Shown here piece after piece: positions 34,779-47,920 of a stretch of 64,000 bases of DNA (position 1 is the first letter of the stretch; each line of letters begins with the position of its first letter). Made by a program: the position numbers and the translations under genes. This DNA is from a bacterium (GTDB taxonomy: Bacteria; UBP6; UBA1177): NCBI GenBank assembly GCA_017405875.1, contig JAFQZM010000029.1, positions 1-64,000 of the forward strand. Reading direction: 5' to 3'. A model generated the notes under the pieces. The model saw only the letters and a program-made list of their open reading frames with translations, did not search any database and was not told the origin of the DNA.

Positions 34779-36104
<1,326 letters not shown>

Positions 36105-36151
36105 TTATTTATCAGCCGTTTATATACAAGTTTTTTGCCTGATAGCCACTC

Positions 36152-37159
36152 TCAAACTTTATCATTTTTCTCTTTAGGCTTAAAAAGAATCAAACTCGAA
36201 ACTATTCCCATTGCGATAAGTGTTTTGATCCTCGCGATGAATGTTATGACACCGCCGTCCGCCCCCGAAAATCCGACAAAGTTGAAGATGACGTATCCTA
36301 TTCCCTCGCCCACTCCGAGCTTCATCGGAATGAAAGCAAGAACGTAGTTGCCGAGCTTTATCGCACAAAAGGCAAGCATGATAGTCGGAGCCGGATAACT
36401 GTCGAATCCTGCGAAACGGATGCAGAGAAAATATGAAAAAAGCGCAACCAGTCTTGCAAAAAACTGGATCCAGAAAACTTTTTTATAATCGGAAGGACGC
36501 TCTTTTTTGAAAAGATTGAGGTCTCTATCCATTTTTTTCGCTTTTTCAATAAATTCGTCAGGATTCTTTTTCCCGAAATATTTTAATATCTTAGCGACCT
36601 TTTCCGAAATATTGAGTTTAAGAAGTATCATCATTCCGAAATACGGCAGATACCCCAAAAGCGCACAGACTGCGACTATCATGAATATTTCCGCATTGAA
36701 ATAAGGATCGTCAACAAAAAGATATACGACAAGCGAAAGAAGAACTATGGAAAAAAGAGCGCAACCTTTTGAAAGTTTATAGATATAATTCCACAAAACC
36801 ACGCTTTTTATCGAGTTTTCGGAACCTGTGACCTCTTTGATAAGACCTACCTTTACCAGTTCTCCCACTTCCCATGGAATTATCTGATTTGTAAGCGAAC
36901 CAAGACAGTTTGAGGGAAAAATCCTGAGAAAATTCTTCTTTTCAGGAAGAGTGTAATAAAGCGCCAGCGCATCGGAGCCGTTTTCCAAAATCTCACAGGC
37001 AATAAGTATCAGCATCCCGCCGAATCCGACTTTGACGAAAACCTCGCCGACTTTGTCGAAACCTATCCCTTTTAGAAGGAAAAACAGAATGACAAGCGAT
37101 GTGACAAAAAGCAATATTCTTAATATATTTCTTAACTTAGCTTTCGTTTTAGCTTCCAT
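36152..37159 (-). CDS. Lysylphosphatidylglycerol synthase TM-like (flippase-type) membrane protein
   Basis: A 335-residue integral membrane protein with about eight helices. The pattern LKGIGFDKVGEVFVKVGFGG near the start, IPWEVGELVKVGLIKEVTGS in the middle and FIPMKLGVGEGIGYVIF near the end is typical of the LPG_synthase_TM/UPF0104 family, which includes flippase domains of MprF. The ATG at 37157-37159 is preferred over an upstream start that would add 21 hydrophobic residues. The soluble transferase domain of MprF is absent, so a transport or flipping role is more likely. Confidence 0.8.
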   Translation of the reverse strand: MEAKTKAKLRNILRILLFVTSLVILFFLLKGIGFDKVGEVFVKVGFGGMLILIACEILENGSDALALYYTLPEKKNFLRIFPSNCLGSLTNQIIPWEVGELVKVGLIKEVTGSENSIKSVVLWNYIYKLSKGCALFSIVLLSLVVYLFVDDPYFNAEIFMIVAVCALLGYLPYFGMMILLKLNISEKVAKILKYFGKKNPDEFIEKAKKMDRDLNLFKKERPSDYKKVFWIQFFARLVALFSYFLCIRFAGFDSYPAPTIMLAFCAIKLGNYVLAFIPMKLGVGEGIGYVIFNFVGFSGADGGVITFIARIKTLIAMGIVSSLILFKPKEKNDKV

Positions 37160-37300
37160 TGATAATCTCTCGAACAACACAAAAAAAGCGGTGTATATTA
37201 TAGTTTTACCGGCGCTTGTCAATTTGAAAAAGTGTGAAAAATTTGCTTCGCCGCCGTTTATTGTTAAATTCCGTCTGCGGTTGATTTTTTAAGGTGATCC

Positions 37301-38983
37301 GTGTTCATACCGACTACAAAAAAAGAGCTTGACTCCCTCGGCTGGGAAAAGTGCGACATCATTTTCGTAAGCGGAGACGCCTACATCGACACATACTTCG
37401 ACGGTTGTGCTCTTTTAGGCAAGTACCTGATAAAACACGGATTCCGCGTCGGAATAATATCTCAACCCGACATAAATTCTCCAATAGACATCAGCAGGCT
37501 CGGCGTTCCCGAACTTTTCTGGGGAGTAAGCGGCGGCGCGATGGACAGCATGGTGGCGAACTACACTTCGCTCGGACTCAGGCGCAAAGAAGACGATCTT
37601 ACTCCCGGCGGAATCAACAACAAACGCCCTGACAGAGCGGTTTTGAAGTATGTAAACCTGATTCAGCGCACTTTTGCCGAAAAAAAGCTGATAACGATAG
37701 GCGGAATCGAAGCGTCTCTGAGGCGGTTCGCTCACTACGATTCTCACACAGACAAGATCAGAGGCTCGATATTAGCCGATTCAAAGGCCGACATCCTCGT
37801 TTTCGGGATGGGTGAAAGAGCAAATTTAGAACTTGCCGAAACTCTGAAAAGCGGCGGAAACATTGAAGAAATCCGCGGGATATGCCGCATGTCAAAAGTT
37901 GCACCCGAGGGTTTTGTGCAGCTTCCCGATTTTGAAGAGTGTGCCGCCTCGAAAGACAGATTCCTCGAAATGTCGAAACTCTTTTTCAGATCGTGCAAGC
38001 TCAAAAAAGGGATAACTCAAAAACAGGCTGGAAGATTCGTCGTGCAGAATCCGCCGGCGATTCCTCTCACAAGTGCCGAACTCGACGAGATCCACGAACT
38101 TGATTTTGAAAGAAAAGTTCACCCCTACTACGCTGCAATGGGTGAAGTGAGGGCTCTCGACACGATAAAAACTTCGGTTTTGACTCACCGCGGCTGCTTC
38201 GGCGCGTGCTCATTCTGCTCGATCACGGCTCATCAGGGTGCCGACATCGTTTCGAGAAGCGAAGAATCGATAATCAGAGAAATAACCGAAATTGCGAAAC
38301 GCCCCGATTTCAACGGCGTGATAAACGACCTCGGCGGCCCGACTGCAAACATGTACGGCATGGATTTCGTCAAAGGCAAAAACGGTCACTGTGCATTGAA
38401 AGAGTGCCTTTTCCCTGAAGTCTGTAACAAACTTCCCGTTGACCACTCGCGCCAGATCGCCCTTTTAAAAAGAGTTAGAAAAATCAAGAATATCAAGCAC
38501 ATATTCATTTCTTCAGGAATACGCTACGACCTTATTTTAGCCGACAAAGTCCACGGAACCGAATATCTGACCGAAATTTTGACGCACCACATTTCAGGGC
38601 AGATGAAAATCGCGCCCGAACATATAATCAAAAACGTAACCGACCTTATGAACAAGCCTGACGGCAGAAATCTCAAGGAATTTAAAGAGTTGTTTGACAG
38701 AACCGTAAAAAAGCTCAAAAGTCAGCTGTTCCTCACCTACTACTTTATCGCTGCATTTCCGGGCTGCTCCGAGCGCGACCAGATAGAAGCAAAAAAATTC
38801 ATCTCTCAAGTCCTGAAAACCAACCCGAAACAGGTGCAGATCTTCACGCCCACCCCTTCAACCGAAGCGACCGCGCTCTACTGGACAGAAAAAAGTTTCG
38901 ACGGCAGAAAGATTTTTGTCGAAAAGAATTTCTCAAAGAGAAAACGTCAGAAAGAGATTATCACAGAAAGGAAAAAAATCTGA
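37301..38983 (+). CDS. YgiQ/UPF0313-family radical SAM protein
   Basis: A 560-residue protein with a GTG start behind AAGGTGATCC. The radical SAM cluster motif is CFGACSFC (the CxxxCxxC form), preceded by an N-terminal domain (about 1-270) with SGDAYIDTY and GGIEASLRRFAHYD, as in the YgiQ family. Its substrate is not known. It is shorter than E. coli YgiQ, ending soon after the SAM barrel with a basic tail (KKNFSKRKRQKEI...). It converges with thiF with one base between. Confidence 0.88.
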   Translation: MFIPTTKKELDSLGWEKCDIIFVSGDAYIDTYFDGCALLGKYLIKHGFRVGIISQPDINSPIDISRLGVPELFWGVSGGAMDSMVANYTSLGLRRKEDDLTPGGINNKRPDRAVLKYVNLIQRTFAEKKLITIGGIEASLRRFAHYDSHTDKIRGSILADSKADILVFGMGERANLELAETLKSGGNIEEIRGICRMSKVAPEGFVQLPDFEECAASKDRFLEMSKLFFRSCKLKKGITQKQAGRFVVQNPPAIPLTSAELDEIHELDFERKVHPYYAAMGEVRALDTIKTSVLTHRGCFGACSFCSITAHQGADIVSRSEESIIREITEIAKRPDFNGVINDLGGPTANMYGMDFVKGKNGHCALKECLFPEVCNKLPVDHSRQIALLKRVRKIKNIKHIFISSGIRYDLILADKVHGTEYLTEILTHHISGQMKIAPEHIIKNVTDLMNKPDGRNLKEFKELFDRTVKKLKSQLFLTYYFIAAFPGCSERDQIEAKKFISQVLKTNPKQVQIFTPTPSTEATALYWTEKSFDGRKIFVEKNFSKRKRQKEIITERKKI

Positions 38984-38984
38984 C

Positions 38985-39620
38985 TCAGCAATCAAATTCA
39001 CCTGCGATTATCCTGAGCACCGCGTGAGCCTGATGCGCCGCGCAGACAAGGACTCTCGCTCCGAAAAGGCCGTTTCCTGCCGCGACATCGTTCGTGAGAT
39101 CGCCGCAGAGATAGAATTTGTCAGTAATTTTTCTTGTTTTTATTGAGTTTGCCGAATTGAGACTCGCCATTCCAGAACCTGAAACAAGATAAGTTTCTGG
39201 CATATTTTCCAGTATCGCGTTCACGAGCATCGCTTTTGCCTCGGCCTTGTCGAAAGCCTCGCAGACTACAGTAAAGCCTTTGAGAAGCGACGCGACGTTT
39301 TCTTCAGTAATTTTCGTAACTTCCGCCTCAACTTCGCAGTAAGGAGCTATTCTTGCCAAATTTTCTTTCAAAGCTTGAGCCTTGAACAAGCCGATCTGGT
39401 CTGCAAAATACTGCTGACGGTTCAGATTTGTGATCTCGATTTTGTCAAAATCAATGATCTTGAGCCGCCCTACTCCCGCTCTCGCCAGAGCGATCGCGAT
39501 ATTCGAGCCGAGCCCGCCCGCGCCGCAGACTGCAACAGAAGCTGCCTCGAATTTTTTCTGAAGCTCAAGCCCGTGTTTTGCAGCAAGGCCGTTGAAAAAC
39601 TCTTCTTTTGAAGGGATCAT
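38985..39620 (-). CDS. thiF: Sulfur carrier protein ThiS adenylyltransferase ThiF
   Basis: A 211-residue E1-like enzyme that adenylates the C-terminal glycine of ThiS in thiamine thiazole synthesis. It has the nucleotide-binding GAGGLGSN, then LKIIDFDKIEITNLNRQQYF, and GNGLFGARV near the end. It is the short form of ThiF and lacks the four-Cys zinc site of the longer forms. thiS directly precedes it, and its ribosome site lies within the Gly-rich end of thiS. No thiG or thiH is nearby. Confidence 0.92.
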   Translation of the reverse strand: MIPSKEEFFNGLAAKHGLELQKKFEAASVAVCGAGGLGSNIAIALARAGVGRLKIIDFDKIEITNLNRQQYFADQIGLFKAQALKENLARIAPYCEVEAEVTKITEENVASLLKGFTVVCEAFDKAEAKAMLVNAILENMPETYLVSGSGMASLNSANSIKTRKITDKFYLCGDLTNDVAAGNGLFGARVLVCAAHQAHAVLRIIAGEFDC

Positions 39621-39815
39621 CTAACCGCCTCCCACAAAACTTACAATTTCAATGACATCGTTCTCTCCTGCGACAGTTTCTGCGTATTTCGCTTTCGGAA
39701 CGATGTTTCCGTTAAGTTCTACCGCCACTCTTGCAGGATTATAGCCGAATTTTTCAACTATCTCGGCTATATTGAGACCGGTAACGGCCTCGGTCTTTCC
39801 GTTTACTTTAGTCAT
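39621..39815 (-). CDS. thiS: Sulfur carrier protein ThiS
   Basis: A 64-residue ubiquitin-fold protein ending in the diagnostic VGGG, whose terminal glycine is adenylated and thiolated to carry sulfur for the thiazole ring. The body has VAVELNGNIVPKAKY and DVIEIVSF. The stop is immediately followed by the thiF start, so the pair is one unit. Confidence 0.93.
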   Translation of the reverse strand: MTKVNGKTEAVTGLNIAEIVEKFGYNPARVAVELNGNIVPKAKYAETVAGENDVIEIVSFVGGG

Positions 39816-39885
39816 ATTACCTCCAAGAAGACCAACACGCGCCTTTATCGCTTATTTTTCAGGATTTGGCAATTTAATGAAGTAT

Positions 39886-40491
39886 TTATTTCACGACAAC
39901 GAAAGTCGCGTGCCTTTTCTCGGTCTTGTCCCTGCGGTATGAGAAGTAGCCTTCGCCGCAGAAAGTGCATTCAGACTGGTCGAAAATATCAGTGACTCCG
40001 CCGTTTTGAAGCTCGTTTTTAATAGCGGTCTTAAGGTCGGCATAGAGCTTTCCGCCGCGCCTTTCCGTGGGAATTTCTGCGTTTTTGAACCTTTCTAAAA
40101 GTTCTTCTCCGATCTCAAAGCAGCAGAAACCGATCGCCGGAAAAATCACCGCTGAAATGTTTCTGCAGTCGAGTTCTTTCATCTTTTTGACACCCTTTGA
40201 GACGATCTTGAGCTCAGTTCCGCGCCAGCCGCTGTGGAAAACTCCGGCGATATCCGCAACTCTGTCAAAAAGGACGACAGGCACGCAGTCAGCCGTTCTG
40301 ATGAGTGCGATCGAAGGTTTAGTGATGATTATTCCGTCGCCTTCCCCTTCCCCATCCACAAAAATCGTGTTGCTGTGGATCTGATGAGGCCGCCACAAAG
40401 TTTCGAGAGAGAATCTTTGCTTCAACTCAGCCGCGATCTCATCAAGTTCAGCCTTTGCGTCGCGCTCTTTTATGAAGCCGAAATCAATCAT
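39886..40491 (-). CDS. pgeF: PgeF/YfiH-family protein (polyphenol oxidase-like purine nucleoside phosphorylase)
   Basis: A 201-residue cytoplasmic protein. The family's metal-binding residues are visible as the His in PHQIHSN, the Cys in RTADCVPV and the His in FHSGWRG. Members have been described as purine nucleoside phosphorylases/adenosine deaminases and as a peptidoglycan-editing factor. It is somewhat shorter than usual (about 230-250) at the N-terminus. It overlaps xseB by 8 bases. Confidence 0.88.
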   Translation of the reverse strand: MIDFGFIKERDAKAELDEIAAELKQRFSLETLWRPHQIHSNTIFVDGEGEGDGIIITKPSIALIRTADCVPVVLFDRVADIAGVFHSGWRGTELKIVSKGVKKMKELDCRNISAVIFPAIGFCCFEIGEELLERFKNAEIPTERRGGKLYADLKTAIKNELQNGGVTDIFDQSECTFCGEGYFSYRRDKTEKRHATFVVVK

Positions 40492-40720
40492 TGAAGTCCT
40501 TTCTGCCTAATTTTTCGGGATCGACCGACTTTTCGCCCTCTTCCGTGAGCACGCGGATCTTGGTCTGGGCGTCTTCGAGATAGGTCTTTATCGAAACCGA
40601 GAGCTTGACTCCTTCTTCGTAGAGCTTGACAGCTTCTTCTATCTCAGGATTTTCATTGAGTTTTTCGACGATCTCCTCAAGCCTTTTCATTTTGGCCGAA
40701 AGATTATTCTTTTTTTCCAT
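40484..40720 (-). CDS. xseB: Exodeoxyribonuclease VII small subunit
   Basis: A 78-residue helical protein. The motif MKRLEEIVEKLNENPEIEEA followed by VKLYEEGVKL is diagnostic for XseB, which binds and activates the large subunit XseA for degradation of single-stranded DNA. xseA is not in the window. It overlaps pgeF by 8 bases. Confidence 0.92.
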   Translation of the reverse strand: MEKKNNLSAKMKRLEEIVEKLNENPEIEEAVKLYEEGVKLSVSIKTYLEDAQTKIRVLTEEGEKSVDPEKLGRKDFND

Positions 40721-40848
40721 TTTTGCCTCCCTAAAAAACGAAAAATAGTATCTACAGGAAAGCCAAAAGTCAAAAAGTCGAATTTTTTTTAAAAATCACT
40801 ATGATTCACCGTTTTTTGTTTGTTTCGGACTTTTTTAAGGAGTGAAAA

Positions 40849-42210
<1,362 letters not shown>

Positions 42211-42220
42211 CGGTGGAACC

Positions 42221-44086
42221 ATGCCTAACATAGTTTCAGTTTCGGGTGTGACCTGCATCAAAGCGGAGCGGGTCCTTTTCAAAGATATTTCTTTCGGGGT
42301 CGAAAGCGGCGAAAAGGTCGCACTCATCGGCGTGAACGGCTGCGGAAAATCTACTCTGCTCAAAATAATCGCAGGTCTTGAAGAGCCCGAAAGCGGAACT
42401 GTTGCTATAAACAAGTCGGCTGCGGTCGCTTTTTTAAGCCAGATTCCCGAAATAAATCCAGATGAAACGATCGCCGATCACATATTTTCGGGAAACGATG
42501 AAAAACTGAACCTCATCAAGCGTTACGAGATCGCGTGCAGCGGCTTTGGCACTGAAGATGCTGCGGAACTTGCCGAAAAGATCGACACTTTGAACGTGAG
42601 AAGCTACGAATCTGAGATCAAATCGATCCTCACTCGCCTTGGAATAAGCGATCTCACCCTCAGAATGGGCGAACTTTCGGGCGGAATGGTAAAAAAAGTG
42701 GCTCTGGCGCAGTGCATCGTCAAGGATGCGGGACTTTTGCTGCTTGACGAGCCAACTAACCACCTCGATATCGAAACGATCGTCTGGCTTGAAGAGTATC
42801 TCAAAGAGACGAAAAAAGCGGTCATCATGGTGACGCACGACCGATATTTTCTCGATTCTGTGTGCAGCTCGATTTATGAGATCGAAGGCTCCGACCTTTT
42901 TCACTACAAAGGTTGCTACGACTACTATCTTGAAAAGAAATCAGAATATTTTCATTCACTTGTCGCAAATGAAGAAAGAGTAAGAACGATTCTAAGGCGC
43001 GAGCTTGCATGGCTTGCGCGGGGACCGAGAGCGCGTGCCACAAAATCGAAAGACCGCATCGAAAATATCCAGAAAATGATGCAGCGAGAAAAGCCTGAAG
43101 AAGAAAAAAATATCGAACTCGCAGTTCAGGGAAAAAGGATCGGTAAAAAGATACTTGAGCTCAAAAACATCTCATTTGACTGGAATAACTCCCCTATTCT
43201 GCATGATTTTTCGTTTGCCTTCAAAAAAGATACGAGGCTAGGAATAGTCGGCAACAACGGAAGCGGAAAAACCACATTTTTGGATATTCTCACCGGCAGA
43301 CTTCAACCCAAAAGCGGCGAATACGACCTCGGCATCAACACCGAATTTTCATATTTCGACCAGATTTCACGCGAACTTCCGGGAGATATGCACCTCATCG
43401 ATTTCGTAAAGTCGAAAGGAGAAAACATAATTCTTGCCGACGGCTCCAAACTTTCGGCGGCCCAGATGCTTGAAAGATTTCTCTTCGAACCCTCGATCCA
43501 CTACACAAAAATCGAAAAACTTTCAGGCGGCGAAAAACGGCGGCTCTATCTCGTAGCGATACTTATGAACAATCCCAATTTCATCGTCCTCGATGAGCCG
43601 ACTAACGATCTTGACATCAAGACGCTTTCAGTGCTTGAAGATTTTCTATCTTCGTTTGCCGGACCGATAGTTGTCGTAAGCCACGACCGATATTTTCTCG
43701 ATAGAACAGTCGACACGCTCCTTATTTTCAGAGGCAGCGGCGTCATCGAAAGTTTCGTAGGCAAAGCGAGCGAATGGATCGAACAGGAGCGGAGAAACTC
43801 CAGAGCAGAGCAGAAAAAAGCGGCAAAACCCAAAGAAGATGCCGTCAAACCGAGAACATTGCAGACTGACGCACCCAAACTCACCTACTCCCAGCGAATC
43901 AGGCTTGCCGAGCTCGAAAAACTCATCCCTGAGACCGAAAACGAGATCGCCGGGATAGAAAAAAAGATGGCGAACTACGAAGAAAGCAAAAACAACATGG
44001 CAGAACTTTCGGCGAAATACAGCGAACTCAAGTCAAAATACGACTCTATGTTTGAAGAATACATCGAACTTTCGGAGAAGGAATAA
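42221..44086 (+). CDS. ABC-F family ATPase, Uup-like
   Basis: A 621-residue soluble twin-ATPase with no membrane segment. Walker A motifs are GVNGCGKST and GNNGSGKTT, signatures LSGGMVKK and LSGGEKRR, and Walker [12 protein letters not shown] and [12 protein letters not shown] coiled coil closes the protein (about 560-621), as in Uup. ABC-F proteins bind the ribosome or nucleic acid; Uup-type members affect transposon excision and translation. It lies ten bases after pfk and its stop abuts the convergent gene at 44087. Confidence 0.9.
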   Translation: MPNIVSVSGVTCIKAERVLFKDISFGVESGEKVALIGVNGCGKSTLLKIIAGLEEPESGTVAINKSAAVAFLSQIPEINPDETIADHIFSGNDEKLNLIKRYEIACSGFGTEDAAELAEKIDTLNVRSYESEIKSILTRLGISDLTLRMGELSGGMVKKVALAQCIVKDAGLLLLDEPTNHLDIETIVWLEEYLKETKKAVIMVTHDRYFLDSVCSSIYEIEGSDLFHYKGCYDYYLEKKSEYFHSLVANEERVRTILRRELAWLARGPRARATKSKDRIENIQKMMQREKPEEEKNIELAVQGKRIGKKILELKNISFDWNNSPILHDFSFAFKKDTRLGIVGNNGSGKTTFLDILTGRLQPKSGEYDLGINTEFSYFDQISRELPGDMHLIDFVKSKGENIILADGSKLSAAQMLERFLFEPSIHYTKIEKLSGGEKRRLYLVAILMNNPNFIVLDEPTNDLDIKTLSVLEDFLSSFAGPIVVVSHDRYFLDRTVDTLLIFRGSGVIESFVGKASEWIEQERRNSRAEQKKAAKPKEDAVKPRTLQTDAPKLTYSQRIRLAELEKLIPETENEIAGIEKKMANYEESKNNMAELSAKYSELKSKYDSMFEEYIELSEKE

Positions 44087-44902
44087 TCAATTTCCCAATT
44101 GAATCTTCAATTCTTTGAAATTTATCGCGCTTGAATCGGGTTCACCGCTGTAATCGAATTCAACTTTTTTCTTTGAATTTGGAAGAGCGAAAAGACTTTT
44201 AAAAAAACCTTCAGCGTTTTCCAGCACGATCTTGTTGACGTATCCGACTTCATGCCCCTGGTCGCAGTTGTTGAAAAAATCTTCTTTCGCCTTGTTGCTG
44301 AGCAGAGTAAACTGTTCGTAACCCTCTTTGCGGTATTTCGCCTTCACGTCTTCGAACTTCGTTTCGTCCAGCACTTCTATTTTCCTGCCGCTTGCATCTT
44401 TGATTTTTTTGGCCGGATAGCGGATTATCGTGGTGTATTCTGTCTTCCACTTTTCATTTGTCCGCTTCGGACCGATGACTTTAAGCCCGTAAATCACAAC
44501 TTTATCAGAGTCTTCCTTGATGAAAACGTCCTTCAGATCCACGCTGTATGTGGCGTCAAACGAAAATGTCGCAACTTCTAGATAGTAGTCGCGGTAGTTG
44601 TCGCTCCACGGAAAAAAAGTTTTCTGAATGCTCTCCTGAAGCGGCTCTTTGATGAATTTCGTTCCAGAGATCTCGACATTGACCAGCCCGAGTTCAAGAA
44701 TATTGTGGAGTTTGCCGAAATGCAGCGTCGCGTGCTCAGAATGCCGCATCTTCTCTTCAAGATCGCTTATCCGAAGCTGGGCCTGGGAGAGCGTCTCGGC
44801 ATCTGCTTTTTTGTCACCCCAGAATTTAAGCAGCACTACTCCAGAGCCTAACAGGATCAGCAGAACTATCGTGTTTATAGCAACAATAAATTTCGAAAAC
44901 AT
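44087..44902 (-). CDS. Unrecognised membrane-anchored protein
   Basis: A 271-residue protein with one N-terminal transmembrane helix (about 4-27), a short coiled coil (about 33-60: LSQAQLRISDLEEKMRHSE) and a beta-rich extracytoplasmic domain (about 65-255) ending in a Lys/Ser-rich region. I do not recognise the family; the layout is like DUF4230-type proteins but no specific motif supports this. It stands between two ABC-F genes on the opposite strand. Confidence 0.55.
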   Translation of the reverse strand: MFSKFIVAINTIVLLILLGSGVVLLKFWGDKKADAETLSQAQLRISDLEEKMRHSEHATLHFGKLHNILELGLVNVEISGTKFIKEPLQESIQKTFFPWSDNYRDYYLEVATFSFDATYSVDLKDVFIKEDSDKVVIYGLKVIGPKRTNEKWKTEYTTIIRYPAKKIKDASGRKIEVLDETKFEDVKAKYRKEGYEQFTLLSNKAKEDFFNNCDQGHEVGYVNKIVLENAEGFFKSLFALPNSKKKVEFDYSGEPDSSAINFKELKIQLGN

Positions 44903-44997
44903 GAATCACCTCACGAAAACACAAAACACGCTATTTTAAAGGTGTTTGACTCTACGGCAAGTTTTTGATACCGTGCGGCGGCTTTTCGGAGGTTTTC

Positions 44998-46923
44998 ATG
45001 CTTTTGCTGAAAGGGATTTCAAAGCAGTTTTCAGGTCAGACGATTCTCAACGACGTGAGTCTGCCGCTCTCAAAGCACATAACGGCACTTGTCGGTAAAA
45101 ACGGCTCGGGAAAATCGACTCTCATGAAGATAATCGCGGGAATCGAATACTGCGATTCAGGCGAGATCACTTTCAAGAAAAACGCAACAATAGAATATCT
45201 GCCGCAGCAGGCAGTCTACAATTTCAAGGGAACGGTTTTTGAAGAAGTCTCTTCCGCGCTCGATTCGGGAACTTACGATTCTCTTCTTTTAGAACAAGCT
45301 GAAATCATTAAGAAAATCGAATCTTCAAAAGATCCTGACGAAAAGCTGCTTTTAAGGCTCAACGAGATAGTTGAAGAGATCCACAGGATAGAAGTTAAGA
45401 CAAAACAGAAAAATTCGGTCGAAACGATCCTTCTCAATTTAGGCTTCCGCAGAGAGGACTGGCCGCGTCCTGCTTCCACTCTTAGCGGCGGCTGGCAGAT
45501 GAGGATCGCACTCGCCCGAGTCCTTGTGAGAGAACCCGATATCATCATGCTTGACGAGCCTACAAACTATCTCGATATCGTCACAATAGACTTTCTTACC
45601 GACTGGCTCAAAAAATTTGATGGACAGGTGCTCCTCGTTTCGCACGACCGCGATTTTCTCAACAATGTTGCGGAAGAGACATGGGAAATTTTTAACGGCG
45701 ACATTTCGGTCTACAAGGGAAACTACGATTTTTATCTCAGGGAAAGAGAGGCTAAGACCGCACTTTTAGAAAAACAGCGCGAAAAACAGCTTATTGAAAT
45801 AAAGGATCTGCAGGATTACTACGATAAAAACCACACGAATGCGGCTCATGCGGCCTTGGCGCAGTCGAAACTCAAGGCTCTTGAAAAACTCAAAAGCGAA
45901 CTCATCGTGCTTCCGAAAAAAGCGCCGACAATGACTTTCCGCCTTCCCGAACCCAAGCGCGGAGGCGAGATCGTTGCGGAACTCACCAACATTACTCAGA
46001 GATTCGGCGATCTTGAAGTCATTTCAAACTACAAAAGGATCGTGAGACGCGGCGAAAGGATAGCACTCGTCGGAAGAAACGGTTTCGGCAAATCGACCCT
46101 CATCAACATCATCGGGCAGGAGCTCGTTCCCACCGCCGGAACCTGCAAAATAGGCGCCGGAATAGATATCTGCTACTTCAGGCAGCACGAGATCTCTAAA
46201 CTGCCGACCGACATGACTGTTCAGAGTTTTGTCGAATCGATTGCCCCCTTTGAAATGATGACTAAGATCAAGAACATCTTAAGCTGCTTCCTCTTTTTCG
46301 AAGACGACTGGGACAAGAAAATTTCGGTGCTCAGCGGCGGCGAAAAAGTGCGTCTCGCCTTCATAAAATTCATAATGACGCCGGGCAACCTTCTTCTTCT
46401 CGACGAGCCGACAACACACCTCGACATCGATTCGAAAGAGATCCTTCTTGACACCCTGAAAAATATTCCGGCGACCATAATTTTCGTTTCGCACGATTCC
46501 CACTTCATCAATTCTCTCGCAACCTCGGTCGTCTACTTCAAAAAACGCGGCGAGATCGTAAATTTTGAAGGGACTTACGAAGAGTATCTTCAGATGTACG
46601 GTCACGAGATCATCACCGAAGAAAGCGAAGCAAAACCGGCAAAAGTAGCTGCCGAACCGAATGAAAATCAGAAAGGAAAAGTAGATTTCGCGCAGCAGAA
46701 AGAAATGCGCAACCGCCTGAATAAATTAAAGAAAGAGATCGATTCCCTTCAAGATAAAATAGATGATCTGGAAAACGAGAAAAAAGATATCTGCGACAAA
46801 CTTTCAACTTCCGCTTTTGATGCCGCCCTCGCCTCACGACTCAATAAAATCGAGGATGAACTTCTTGAACTCATGGAAAAATGGGAAGAAAAAAGCATCG
46901 AACTTGAGAAAATCTCGGAATGA
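44998..46923 (+). CDS. ABC-F family ATPase, YheS/ABCF3-like
   Basis: A 641-residue soluble twin-ATPase started at the ATG at 44998, behind CGGAGGTTTTC. The first Walker A is GKNGSGKST and the second GRNGFGKST; signatures are LSGGWQMRIALARVL and LSGGEKVRLAFIKF; Walker B motifs are IMLDEPTNYLD and LLLDEPTTHLD. The LSGGWQMR signature suggests the YheS/YdiF branch, which acts on ribosomes. A C-terminal coiled coil (about 575-641) follows. Two ABC-F genes in 5 kb are worth noting but not unusual. Confidence 0.9.
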   Translation: MLLLKGISKQFSGQTILNDVSLPLSKHITALVGKNGSGKSTLMKIIAGIEYCDSGEITFKKNATIEYLPQQAVYNFKGTVFEEVSSALDSGTYDSLLLEQAEIIKKIESSKDPDEKLLLRLNEIVEEIHRIEVKTKQKNSVETILLNLGFRREDWPRPASTLSGGWQMRIALARVLVREPDIIMLDEPTNYLDIVTIDFLTDWLKKFDGQVLLVSHDRDFLNNVAEETWEIFNGDISVYKGNYDFYLREREAKTALLEKQREKQLIEIKDLQDYYDKNHTNAAHAALAQSKLKALEKLKSELIVLPKKAPTMTFRLPEPKRGGEIVAELTNITQRFGDLEVISNYKRIVRRGERIALVGRNGFGKSTLINIIGQELVPTAGTCKIGAGIDICYFRQHEISKLPTDMTVQSFVESIAPFEMMTKIKNILSCFLFFEDDWDKKISVLSGGEKVRLAFIKFIMTPGNLLLLDEPTTHLDIDSKEILLDTLKNIPATIIFVSHDSHFINSLATSVVYFKKRGEIVNFEGTYEEYLQMYGHEIITEESEAKPAKVAAEPNENQKGKVDFAQQKEMRNRLNKLKKEIDSLQDKIDDLENEKKDICDKLSTSAFDAALASRLNKIEDELLELMEKWEEKSIELEKISE

Positions 46924-46926
46924 CCT

Positions 46927-47619
46927 TTAAGCTTTCCTAAAATCGAACTTCTGCACCTCTTCCCAGTTTCTCTTTTCGCACCAGTAAACAGTCCTTTCCG
47001 TCACGTCGTAAACCATTGATACGACTGTCGGACACATTGTCTGAGAAACTTCCCTGAGTATCGAAAAACAATCATTGACATCAAAGTCGTCGTCTGCCGC
47101 CTCAAGCATAGCAACCGCTTTCTGATAGCGGTCCCAGCCCATCCACGGATGAGTTTCGCTATCCATTTTGTAAGGCGAAAAGTTCGTCATCACCTTGTAT
47201 TCCGGCTTCTGGAAATACATGCTGCCCTGCCCGGGAACTATCTGCAGGAGGTTTCCTTCCGCATCGGAAAGCGACGACATGAAAGTAATGCCTGGAACAC
47301 TGCACACCCTGTCAGATTCCGAGATCTCTTTGATTTCATTAAGCGTTTTCTTCATCAAAAGCAGATCTATATCAAGCAGAACGATGTGGTTTTCCCCGCC
47401 GACCGGATCACTCCTTTTGTCAAACGGCCAGCATGTCGGCATTCCCACAAAATCACCGCGAGAATTCGCCCCGAAAAGCGGCATCCACCCTTCTTTTGCG
47501 TCGTTTATTTCGATATATACGCCGGGTTTGTCAGGCCGCACGCGGTATTCCATATCGAGAATATCGAGGTTCCAGCCGACTATCGTCTTTTTTCTGTTTG
47601 AAATGATACTTGTGCACAT
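46927..47619 (-). CDS. Ntn-hydrolase of the C45/linear amide C-N hydrolase type
   Basis: A 230-residue protein beginning MCTSII. In Ntn-hydrolases the second-residue Cys becomes the N-terminal nucleophile after Met removal. GWNLDILDMEYRVRP and later NFSPYK fit the acyltransferase/C45 peptidase or choloylglycine-hydrolase-like fold. The substrate, an amide or acyl-amine, is unknown. It starts behind GGAGGGCGAAT and is transcribed alone. Confidence 0.7.
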   Translation of the reverse strand: MCTSIISNRKKTIVGWNLDILDMEYRVRPDKPGVYIEINDAKEGWMPLFGANSRGDFVGMPTCWPFDKRSDPVGGENHIVLLDIDLLLMKKTLNEIKEISESDRVCSVPGITFMSSLSDAEGNLLQIVPGQGSMYFQKPEYKVMTNFSPYKMDSETHPWMGWDRYQKAVAMLEAADDDFDVNDCFSILREVSQTMCPTVVSMVYDVTERTVYWCEKRNWEEVQKFDFRKA

Positions 47620-47764
47620 ATTCGCCCTCCCTTAACAGAAACGCTGGATTGTAACTATCATTTTGCCGAGGTCAACAAGATGATTCGGTTTCTGACCTCA
47701 TCCCTGACCTTCTCCATTGTGGCGAAGGGAATAAATTCAGGCGGTTTTTGTCCGCTCGCCCGCT

Positions 47765-47823
47765 CGTCATTCTGAGCGTGAGCGAAGAATCTCCGAGATC
47801 TTTCACATTCGTTCAAGATGACG
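47765..47823. repeat. REP-like palindromic repeat, copy 1
   Basis: A 59-base element starting CGTCATTCTGAGCGTGAGCG and ending TTCAAGATGACG, with complementary ends; flanking bases extend the pairing (CTCGTCAT with ATGACGAG). It is 56/59 identical to copy 2 at 49371-49429. Confidence 0.85.
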
Positions 47824-47920
47824 AGGGCGTGTGTGGTCTTATTTTCCATAATAAATTCATGATGTTACAGTTAGCAAGCGCTTCCCCGTCCTTTAAATCC
47901 AACTTTATCAATTTATAAAC

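Noticed and set aside
47658-47849. A small gene of 63 codons on the minus strand
   Set aside because: It runs across the REP-like palindrome and neighbouring repeats, so the frame appears to be chance.
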